In this document: positions 1 through 4,829 of the stretch, in pieces
Layout: the number at the start of each line of letters is the position of its first letter
Numbering within the stretch: the first letter of the stretch is position 1
Assembly: GCA_003542955.1 (NCBI GenBank)
Contig: DPJP01000014.1
Span: 2,614 to 8,676, forward strand
Reading direction: 5' to 3'
Origin: Armatimonadota bacterium
GTDB taxonomy: Bacteria; Armatimonadota; Zipacnadia; Zipacnadales; UBA11051
DNA: 6,063 nucleotides
The notes under the pieces: generated by a model
Database searches by the model: none
Told to the model about the DNA's origin: nothing
The model's input: the letters and a program-made list of their open reading frames with translations, nothing else
Translations under genes and position numbers: made by a program

Positions 1-888
1 CGAGACGGCCGCGATCGCCCCGAACAGCAGCGTCATGATCTGGTTGGATGCCTCCGCGCTTTCGACCATGTCGGCCGCAGCCATGATGCTGAAATCATCC
101 TCCGCATCATCGCCCAGGCCATGGCGCTCGCGCAGCAAGGTGCTGATCTGGCTGCGGACGCTCGCGATATCGTCACTCGATGCCATCAGTACATTGATGC
201 CGCTGACCGCATCCCTGACCCCGCCGCTGCGAGACGAACTCCCCATCAAGCGGTAGATGCCTGTATCCAGCGGGATCACAATCGTGTCGTCCGGGCTCAT
301 GAAGCCGGACGAGCCCTTTTCCGCAAGCTGCCCGATGACCTCGAATGACATCCCCTGTATCTTGATGCGCTCACCGACCACGGCGGCATCCTCACCAAAG
401 AGCGTCTCAACGACCTCCGAGCCGAGGATGGCCAGCTTCTTCCGGCCGTCGACCTCATCGTCGGTGAAGACACGACCATCCAGGAGTGTCATTTTCTCGC
501 TCTCGATGTAGCTCGGGATCGAAGCGACGATGGTCGTGTTCGTGTTCTGGTTGCCGGCTTTCACCTGCATCGAGGAGCGCTTCATCGGAGCGACGGTCTC
601 GATCCTGGAGACCTGGTCCCCGATAGCCTTCGCATCGCCCACCGTCAGTGTCTCGACGTTGCCGGCGCGCACCGGGCCCCGCATCATCTGCCCCGGCATG
701 ATCGTGAGCTTGTTGGTACCGATCTGCTCCCAGCGTTCCATCGAGGCCTCTGCCGCGCCCTTAGTCATCGAGACCGCCGCGATGACTGCGCCGACACCGA
801 AGATGATGCCCAGCATCGTCAGTGCGGAGCGCATTCTGTTGGCCAGAATGGCCTCCATCGCGACCTGAATTGACTCAATGATGCTCAT
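1..888 (-). CDS. MacB-type ABC transporter permease, N-terminal part (partial at left edge)
   Basis: Inner-membrane permease of the MacB/LolCE/FtsX-like superfamily, expected to drive a tripartite efflux or export pump with the adjacent adaptor. The 296 codons present show a short amphipathic start, the family signature N-R-M-R-S-A-L-T-M-L-G-I at about residues 17-28, and a first transmembrane helix at about 24-42. A large periplasmic domain of the MacB_PCD type follows at about 45-275, with the typical D-G-R-x-F ... L-G-S-E-V stretch at 137-159. The second transmembrane helix is just beginning at about 285 (M-T-L-L-F-G) when the window ends. Unlike E. coli MacB there is no N-terminal ATPase domain, so the ATPase must be a separate protein, as in LolCDE or YknXYZ. 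The ATG at 888 is chosen because a GGGGTGA Shine-Dalgarno precedes it by 6 nt and the family alignment starts there. The gene lies 17 nt after the adaptor stop. Substrate unknown. Confidence 0.93.
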   Translation of the reverse strand, partial: MSIIESIQVAMEAILANRMRSALTMLGIIFGVGAVIAAVSMTKGAAEASMERWEQIGTNKLTIMPGQMMRGPVRAGNVETLTVGDAKAIGDQVSRIETVAPMKRSSMQVKAGNQNTNTTIVASIPSYIESEKMTLLDGRVFTDDEVDGRKKLAILGSEVVETLFGEDAAVVGERIKIQGMSFEVIGQLAEKGSSGFMSPDDTIVIPLDTGIYRLMGSSSRSGGVRDAVSGINVLMASSDDIASVRSQISTLLRERHGLGDDAEDDFSIMAAADMVESAEASNQIMTLLFGAIAAVS

Positions 889-894
889 CCACGC

Positions 895-901
895 TCACCC
901 C
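895..901 (-). promoter_or_regulatory. Ribosome binding site of the MacB-type permease
   Basis: GGGGTGA on the minus strand, 6 nt before the ATG at 888, lies wholly inside the 17-nt gap after the adaptor stop codon. It supports this start over the nearby out-of-frame GTG codons at 892 and 898, and suggests translation soon after termination on the adaptor message. Confidence 0.6.
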
Positions 902-905
902 GACT

Positions 906-2789
906 TCACTTTCGGAGGAAGTTGCCGGCTCCGCTTTGTTCCATCGCGCGCTTGCGCATCTCCGCGGCGAAGTCAGTTCGGTTGTTGCCCAGCTTTGGTA
1001 TCACCACGGTCTCGCCCTCGTTCAGCCCCGTGAGAACCTCCGTGCTCTCATCGCCCTGCAGCCCGATTGTGATATCGCGGGTCTCGACACCGTTCTGCGT
1101 CTGGACGTAGGCGACCCGCCTGCCGTCGCGTTCCTGAATTGCGCGTCGCGGCAGAACCAGCGCGTCTTCGGCCTCCCCGACCAGAAACTCGCAGCTCGCC
1201 GTCATCCCCGGGACCAGCCGCTCGTCATGCTCCTTGATCTCAATCTCAGCCTTCAGCGTCGTAACGTTTGACTGCTGAGTGGCCTGCGGGTCGATGCGCG
1301 TCACATGGCCGTGATATGTGACCTCTGCCACCGCCTCGATGGTGACCTCCACATCCATGCCCACGGCGATCTCCCCCACGTCGGCCTCGTCAACATCAAC
1401 CTCGACAAACATGGTCGAGATGTCGCCGAGGTCGACGAGGACTTCACCAGAGGTCACGGCAGACTTGCCGGAGGTGATCATGCTGCCTTCCTCGACATGC
1501 TTCGCGAGGATGACGCCGTCACGGGGCGCCGTGATGACGGTATAGCCCAGCACCGTCGTCGCGTTGGTGACCTCCGCCTGGGCGCGCGTGATTGAGGCCT
1601 GTGAGCTGCGGACACCGGCCCGCTTCACATCGTCGGCGACACCGTCGATGCGCGAGCGCTCCAAAGCCGCGCGCTGTTGCTCGACCTTCGCCTCCGCGGC
1701 TCGTAGTTCGGCATCCTGCTCGTCCGCAAGGGTGCTCAGCCGCTTCTCGGCCGAGGTCAGTTCCGCCCTCGCCTGCGTCACCCGGCTCTCCGCGGACTTG
1801 AGCGCCGTGCTCTGCTGGGCGGCAATCGTGTCAGAGCGCTTCTGGGCTGACGCCAGCTCCGCCCGTGCCTGCGCGACTTTGGCCTCAGCCGACAGCACCT
1901 CGGCCTTCTGACCCGCCCCGATAGTTGATGCCGTCTCGCGCACGGAGGCCAACTCGGCGTTGGCGGTGTCATACTCGCTCTGCGCGACATCCAGCTCGCT
2001 CTGCGAGACATATCCGTCCTTGTTCAGCGCGCGTGTGCGGTCCAGTTCCTTCTTCCGCAGTGCAACCGTCGTCTCGGCCCTGGTCACCGCCGATCTGGCC
2101 TGCGCACTCGCCTGCGGATGGGTTGCGGCCCGGATGCGCTCGAGGTCCTTCTCCGTCGCCTCCAGGCTCGCGCGCGCACTCGTCAGCGCCGCCTGCGCAC
2201 TGGCCAGTTCCTGCGGCTGCGTGGCGCCGCGGAGACCTTCGAGTTCGTCCCGCGCCTCCGCCAGAGCCGCCCGCGCCTTCTCCACGCTTGCAGTAACGGA
2301 CGCCTTCTCCTGCGGGTGGTCGGCCTTCCTGATCTTGTCGAGGTCCTTCAGAGCCGCATCGTAGGCGGCTTGCGCCTGCGTGATGCTGGTGCGTGTCTGT
2401 CTCACCTGCGCACCGGCCTCGAGCACCGCCTGCGTGTTGTTGGCCTGCGCCGCGACAAGCTCGGCAGCCGCCTGGTCATAGCTCAACCGGCTGTCGGTCG
2501 GGTCGATTCGCGCGATGAGGTCGCCGGCCTTCAGCCGATCCCCAACATCCACGGCAAGGACCTCTATCTTGCCGCCCGCATACGACTTCACCTCAACCGT
2601 CGTCAGCGGCACCAGGACGCCGTCGGCGCTGACCGTCTTCCGCACCGTGCCCCGCTCCACCGTGGCCGTCTGGGCTTGCTCCCCGGTCTCCTTTGCCGAT
2701 CCGAAGCGTCCCCTGACCAGGAGGAACACCCCTACAGCGCCTACCAGGACCGCGCCAATGATGATCCAGACTCTCATCGTCTTCTTCAT
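906..2789 (-). CDS. MacA/HlyD-type periplasmic adaptor (membrane fusion protein) with an extra-long repeat-built coiled-coil hairpin
   Basis: Adaptor linking the inner-membrane permease to an outer-membrane TolC-like channel. In order: an N-terminal membrane anchor at about 6-27 without lipobox or clear cleavage site; a first beta/lipoyl half at about 62-97 (V-x-V-x-S-Y-A-G-G-K-I ... V-G-D-x-L-K-A-G-D); a long alpha-helical hairpin at about 105-412; the second lipoyl half at 413-455 (Y-T-V-I-T-A-P-R-D-G-V-I); a beta-barrel at about 459-540; and a membrane-proximal domain at about 541-600. At 627 residues it is far longer than E. coli MacA (about 370), and the excess is all in the hairpin. The tip carries R251-x3-L255-x6-S262, the R-L-S pattern known from AcrA/MacA for docking to TolC. 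Start supported by GAGGTGA 4 nt upstream. Co-transcribed with the permease 17 nt downstream. Substrate cannot be inferred; drug, lipid or peptide export are all possible. Confidence 0.93.
   Translation of the reverse strand: MKKTMRVWIIIGAVLVGAVGVFLLVRGRFGSAKETGEQAQTATVERGTVRKTVSADGVLVPLTTVEVKSYAGGKIEVLAVDVGDRLKAGDLIARIDPTDSRLSYDQAAAELVAAQANNTQAVLEAGAQVRQTRTSITQAQAAYDAALKDLDKIRKADHPQEKASVTASVEKARAALAEARDELEGLRGATQPQELASAQAALTSARASLEATEKDLERIRAATHPQASAQARSAVTRAETTVALRKKELDRTRALNKDGYVSQSELDVAQSEYDTANAELASVRETASTIGAGQKAEVLSAEAKVAQARAELASAQKRSDTIAAQQSTALKSAESRVTQARAELTSAEKRLSTLADEQDAELRAAEAKVEQQRAALERSRIDGVADDVKRAGVRSSQASITRAQAEVTNATTVLGYTVITAPRDGVILAKHVEEGSMITSGKSAVTSGEVLVDLGDISTMFVEVDVDEADVGEIAVGMDVEVTIEAVAEVTYHGHVTRIDPQATQQSNVTTLKAEIEIKEHDERLVPGMTASCEFLVGEAEDALVLPRRAIQERDGRRVAYVQTQNGVETRDITIGLQGDESTEVLTGLNEGETVVIPKLGNNRTDFAAEMRKRAMEQSGAGNFLRK
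1629..2012 (-). repeat. Descending arm of adaptor hairpin: four 32-residue repeats
   Basis: Residues 260-291, 292-323, 324-355 and 356-387 align as units of exactly 32 residues. The anchor Ala residues are 269, 301, 333 and 365, each opening a helix of the form A-E-x-x-V-x-Q-A-R-A-E-L-x-S-A; the unit next to the tip is the most diverged. With the four ascending 33-residue units this makes a four-up, four-down arrangement nearly symmetric about the tip. No proline marks the unit boundaries in this arm. Confidence 0.72.
2004..2039 (-). other. Hairpin tip with R-x3-L-x6-S TolC-docking motif
   Basis: Residues 251-262 contain R251, L255 and S262 at precisely the spacing of the conserved tip residues of AcrA (R128, L132, S139). 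The G-Y-V-S turn followed by an S-E-L-D helix start is typical of TolC-dependent adaptors. Seen in sequence; TolC dependence is inferred from family knowledge and implies an outer membrane. Confidence 0.75.
2031..2426 (-). repeat. Ascending arm of adaptor hairpin: four 33-residue repeats
   Basis: Residues 122-154, 155-187, 188-220 and 221-253 align as units of exactly 33 residues. Each ends in a helix of the form A-R-A-x-L-x-x-A-x-x-x-L-x-x-I/L-R. The last three units carry a near-identical opening (A-D-H-P-Q, A-T-Q-P-Q, A-T-H-P-Q) with prolines at 159, 192 and 225. The first unit lacks the proline. Thirty-three residues equals three hendecads, compatible with coiled-coil geometry. At DNA level the units are diverged but still recognisable at 99-bp spacing, so the duplication is not recent. 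Confidence 0.75.
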
Positions 2790-2793
2790 CCTG

Positions 2794-2800
2794 TCACCTC
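2794..2800 (-). promoter_or_regulatory. Strong Shine-Dalgarno of the adaptor gene
   Basis: GAGGTGA on the minus strand, 4 nt before the ATG at 2789, fixes the start. Immediately upstream lies the small palindrome CCGCTTGCGG (2802-2811), which could form a weak hairpin abutting the binding site. Confidence 0.75.
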
Positions 2801-2834
2801 ACCGCAAGCGGCAGTTCTCTCGCTTCGGGGTACC

Positions 2835-2868
2835 GTCTGCAACGCGCACTGCTCGCCAATATGCAGAC
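2835..2868 (-). promoter_or_regulatory. Stem-loop in the adaptor mRNA leader
   Basis: A perfect 7-bp inverted repeat, GTCTGCA (transcript-side arm at 2862-2868) and TGCAGAC (2835-2841), encloses a 20-nt loop that can form a further 3-bp GCG/CGC stem. It lies between the AT-rich probable promoter region and the adaptor ribosome binding site, so it would be in the 5' leader of the pump mRNA. No known riboswitch or attenuator was recognised. It may be structural or chance. Confidence 0.35.
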
Positions 2869-2918
2869 TTCTCCCGTTCTGACGGACGGCGCCGCGCGCA
2901 CATTCCTTTTGATTGCGA

Positions 2919-2936
2919 TATTTACATAATGAAATA
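2919..2936. promoter_or_regulatory. Candidate MarR operator upstream of the adaptor gene
   Basis: An 18-bp dyad, TATTT-N8-AAATA, extendable by one base pair on each side (ATATTT/AAATAT), sits in the only AT-rich stretch (about 2905-2960) between regulator and adaptor. It has the same arm pattern and 8-nt spacer as the dyad over the regulator's promoter. MarR proteins typically bind 16-20 bp dyads near promoters. No convincing -35/-10 pair was found here; TTGCTT and CATTAT with a 16-nt gap is the best but weak. Confidence 0.45.
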
Positions 2937-2951
2937 TTCGGATTTCGAAGC

Positions 2952-2976
2952 AAAAAAAAGGCGCCCGCGGGCGTCC
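2952..2976 (-). terminator. Intrinsic terminator after the regulator gene
   Basis: About 26 nt past the regulator stop codon the minus-strand transcript has the palindrome CGCCCGCGGGCG, flanked by one A-C mismatch and further G-C/G-U pairs, followed directly by C-C and eight U residues. The stem is short (4 bp with a CGCG loop plus outer pairs) but very GC-rich. This separates the regulator transcript from the pump genes, which then need their own promoter, although partial read-through is possible. Confidence 0.7.
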
Positions 2977-3002
2977 CACATCTGCGGCTTGAGTTGCTGC
3001 CG

Positions 3003-3470
3003 CTACTCTTCGTCCTCGGCCTGTCCGAACCGGCTCTTGAGGTGCTCGACAAGTCGGTCCAGCAGAGCGCTCAACTGCTCAAACTCCTCATCGCTGAAGC
3101 ACGACACCAGCCAGTCCTCCATCGCCATGTGGCGCGGGTGGAGTATCTCGTGCAGTTCGCGCCCTTTGTCGGTCAGCTTCACGCGCCAGACGCGCCGGTC
3201 CTCCGCATCGCGCTCCCTGATCGCCAGCCCGTCGCGCTCGCAATCGTCGATCAGGTGCGTCACGCGGGCCGGAGAGACCGACAGGCGGTTCGCCAGCGCA
3301 CTCAGCGGGAGCCCGTCCTCGCCGGCGCCATAGATCATGTGCATGACATAGCCCTGCAGGGGATGGAGCCCGAACGGCGCCATCTCCGCTTCACCGACTT
3401 TGCGGAGCCACTTGTTCGCCCTGTGCAGGGCATGAAGGTGGCGCGGGTTCTCAGGGCCGGGCTTCGACAT
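3003..3470 (-). CDS. MarR-family winged helix-turn-helix transcriptional regulator
   Basis: A 155-residue cytoplasmic DNA-binding protein of usual MarR length, acting as a dimer. The N-terminal dimerisation helix is at about 10-30, and the helix L-H-P-L-Q-G-Y-V-M-H-M at 35-45 matches the family's core helix. The helix-turn-helix lies at about 54-83 (L-S-A-L-A-N-R-L, then recognition helix S-P-A-R-V-T-H-L-I-D-D-C-E-R-D-G-L). The beta-wing is at about 84-102 with D-A-E-D-R-R and L-T-D-K-G, and C-terminal dimerisation helices follow. GAGAGG lies 9 nt before the ATG. It sits upstream of an efflux module on the same strand, the classic context for a ligand-responsive repressor of a pump. Its own promoter is overlapped by a dyad, suggesting autorepression. 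Ligand unknown. C77 and C124 are the only cysteines, so redox sensing is not excluded but is not indicated. Confidence 0.93.
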   Translation of the reverse strand: MSKPGPENPRHLHALHRANKWLRKVGEAEMAPFGLHPLQGYVMHMIYGAGEDGLPLSALANRLSVSPARVTHLIDDCERDGLAIRERDAEDRRVWRVKLTDKGRELHEILHPRHMAMEDWLVSCFSDEEFEQLSALLDRLVEHLKSRFGQAEDEE

Positions 3471-3493
3471 GGACGTGAGCCTCTCAATGAATT

Positions 3494-3511
3494 TAGTTTA
3501 CTTCTGAACTA
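3494..3511. promoter_or_regulatory. Candidate MarR operator overlapping the regulator's promoter
   Basis: The 18-bp dyad TAGTT-N8-AACTA covers the -10 hexamer and part of the spacer, a position where binding would block RNA polymerase. It shares the TAkTT-N8-AAmTA form with the dyad at 2919-2936. Binding is inferred from position and symmetry only. Confidence 0.5.
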
Positions 3512-3523
3512 TTTATACGTCAA
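3495..3523 (-). promoter_or_regulatory. Sigma-70-like promoter of the MarR-type regulator
   Basis: On the minus strand TTGACG (3518-3523, 5 of 6 consensus) and TAAACT (3495-3500, 4 of 6) are separated by 17 nt in an AT-rich stretch. Transcription would start near 3488, leaving a leader of about 18 nt that contains the GAGAGG ribosome binding site. Confidence 0.6.
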
Positions 3524-3555
3524 TAGCAATCGATCCAAACATCTCACCCGATCAC

Positions 3556-3590
3556 GCAGGCATATTCGACGCCGGACGCCGATGGCCTGC
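3556..3590 (+). repeat. Inverted repeat with short T-run in the intergenic region
   Basis: GCAGGC (3556-3561) and GCCTGC (3585-3590) are perfect 6-bp arms around a 23-nt loop, followed by TTTT at 3591-3594. The loop holds a tandem heptamer GACGCCG twice (3568-3581). It could be a weak plus-strand terminator or leader structure. With such a large loop and only four T residues it is not a convincing terminator. Confidence 0.25.
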
Positions 3591-3675
3591 TTTTCGGCTG
3601 CGTGCTGTCCGATGCATGCCCCAACTCCGTGGCCGCGCACGGAGGAATCGCCCCAGGTGACGGCAAACCTGAGGC

Positions 3676-3729
3676 TGCACCCGTGGGGTGCACATCTGCT
3701 TCATGCTGCCGGGCAGGGCTCCCTGCTCG
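3676..3729 (+). promoter_or_regulatory. Two consecutive hairpins in the leader of the oxidoreductase gene
   Basis: The first is TGCACCC-GTG-GGGTGCA (3676-3692), seven perfect pairs with a 3-nt loop, which could equally be a protein-binding dyad. The second (3710-3729) pairs CGGGCAGG with CCTGCTCG around a GCTC loop, eight pairs including one G-U. The second ends 24 nt before the chosen ATG. Neither is followed by a T-run, so they are not terminators. No known riboswitch class was recognised. The rest of the 3530-3753 stretch shows no gene or clear plus-strand promoter. Confidence 0.4.
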
Positions 3730-3753
3730 ACTGAAAGGCCGGGACATTCAACC

Positions 3754-4755
3754 ATGGAGAAGTTGAGATTCGGGATCATCGGTGTCGGCGGGCGGGGCAT
3801 GTGCAACGCACGCGCGGTCAATGCGCGGGAGGACAGCGAACTCGTCGGCACGTGCGATATCCGCCGGGAGCGCCTGGACCTGTGCGATGAGGAGGGTATC
3901 GCGGGCGCACGCTTCATAGACTACACCGACCTGCTGGATGAGGGCCTCGATGCCGTCTGCATCAATACCGACAACAACGTTCACTACGAGCAGACGATGG
4001 CCGCCGCGGAACGCGGCATGCACATATACTGCGAAAAGCCTATCGCCCTGACCGTTGCGGAGGCGGCACGGATGGTCGAGGCTTGCGAGGGCCTGGCCAC
4101 CGTAGTGAACCTGAGCATGCGTGCGGCCCCGGAGCAGCAGTTGCTCCGGCAGGTGGTGCGGGAGCAGCGCTACGGGCGGCTCCTGTGCGTCGGCGCCGCG
4201 CACCCCAAGCCGAGCGGGCTGCTCGTGCAGGGGCAGGGCCACAGGGCGACCAACGACCCGGCAGTCTGGGGCCCTATCATCATGCACGACGGCGTGCACA
4301 TCTGCGAGTGGTTGCGGTTCATCGGCGGCGAGGTGCGGAGCGTCTTCGCGCACACCGCAACCACCGGTCCCGACCCGCTCAACGAGGAGTTCATCAACGC
4401 CGTCACGACCCATGATGATGACGTGCTCGGCGCGCTGTCGTACCACGCGATGCCGTTCATCCCAACCAGGCAGTACGCCATCTGCGAGCAGGCAAGCCTC
4501 TGGCCGGTACGCGACGAGGAAGGCGTGCGGCTGCATGTGGCCAGGGTCGGAGCGGAGGATGAAGAGCTGCCGGTGCCGCCACGAGAGCTCACCGGAGACG
4601 CGTACTACGTGGACGAGTTTGTGCGGGCCATTCGGGAGGGCCATCAGCCCTACGGCACGATGCAGGATGGATATGAGGGTCAACGGATCGTGGAGGCCAT
4701 CCGGCGGTCGGGCCAGACAGGCGCGATCGTCGACATGGGGGATGTGACCGGGTAG
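3754..4755 (+). CDS. Gfo/Idh/MocA-family NAD(P)-dependent oxidoreductase
   Basis: A 333-residue cytoplasmic dehydrogenase, normal length for the family, whose members oxidise or reduce sugars, inositols and related polyols. The N-terminal Rossmann fold shows G10-x-G12-x-x-G15 after the first strand (F-G-I-I-G-V-G-G-R-G), an acidic residue D35 ending strand 2 (G-T-C-D), and the conserved E94-K95-P96 with the catalytic lysine. The C-terminal alpha/beta domain contains M-H-D-G-V-H at 177-182. H182 matches the conserved histidine, but the usual Asp four residues earlier is H178, with D179 next to it. The C-terminus has the usual Y-x-x-x-x-x-Q/R-I-V-E-A helix (about 307-318). The ATG at 3754 is preferred over an in-frame GTG at 3688, because the family begins a few residues before the glycine motif and the extension is not family-like. 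The ribosome site is weak (GAAAGG 15 nt upstream). Substrate unknown. Probably linked to the secreted protein 74 nt downstream. Confidence 0.92.
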   Translation: MEKLRFGIIGVGGRGMCNARAVNAREDSELVGTCDIRRERLDLCDEEGIAGARFIDYTDLLDEGLDAVCINTDNNVHYEQTMAAAERGMHIYCEKPIALTVAEAARMVEACEGLATVVNLSMRAAPEQQLLRQVVREQRYGRLLCVGAAHPKPSGLLVQGQGHRATNDPAVWGPIIMHDGVHICEWLRFIGGEVRSVFAHTATTGPDPLNEEFINAVTTHDDDVLGALSYHAMPFIPTRQYAICEQASLWPVRDEEGVRLHVARVGAEDEELPVPPRELTGDAYYVDEFVRAIREGHQPYGTMQDGYEGQRIVEAIRRSGQTGAIVDMGDVTG

Positions 4756-4771
4756 GGGCTCATCTGCCGCT

Positions 4772-4802
4772 GTGACAGGCTACGGCCATGCAGGCACATA
4801 AG
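4772..4802 (+). promoter_or_regulatory. Weak possible promoter for the secreted TIM-barrel gene
   Basis: GTGACA (5 of 6) and CATAAG (4 of 6) are separated by 19 nt, longer than ideal, in the 74-nt gap after the oxidoreductase stop. A start near 4809 would leave a short leader with GGGAGG. Co-transcription from the upstream gene is at least as likely, as no terminator is visible between them. Confidence 0.22.
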
Positions 4803-4829
4803 AGTGACACGCACGGGAGGGAGAACACG

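Noticed and set aside
2118..2882. 254-residue open frame on the plus strand opposite the adaptor gene
   Set aside because: It is antisense to a well-supported adaptor with clear domains, is rich in Arg/Leu as expected from a GC-rich shadow frame, and has no ribosome site or recognisable domain.
3492..3519. Possible plus-strand promoter TTTAGT-16 nt-TATACG facing the oxidoreductase
   Set aside because: Only 3 of 6 and 4 of 6 consensus matches in an AT-rich stretch already explained by the regulator's better minus-strand promoter; it would leave a leader of over 200 nt.
3568..3581. Tandem GACGCCG heptamer as an iteron or protein-binding array
   Set aside because: Only two copies, within a GC-rich loop, with no further copies nearby.
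2913..3734. 273-residue open frame on the plus strand across the regulator gene and intergenic region
   Set aside because: It is antisense to the MarR-type gene, runs through its promoter, and looks like no protein family.
3582..3734. Small plus-strand frame of 50 codons with several Cys near its start, in the intergenic region
   Set aside because: No Shine-Dalgarno precedes its ATG, it overlaps both inverted repeats, and GC-rich DNA readily gives frames of this size.
3688..3753. In-frame GTG start adding 22 residues to the oxidoreductase
   Set aside because: The extension lies in hairpin-rich leader DNA and is not family-like. The ATG at 3754 sits the usual few residues before the Rossmann glycine motif.
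3748..4683. 311-residue open frame on the minus strand opposite the oxidoreductase
   Set aside because: It is a shadow of the oxidoreductase reading frame, His/Arg/Val rich, with no family features.
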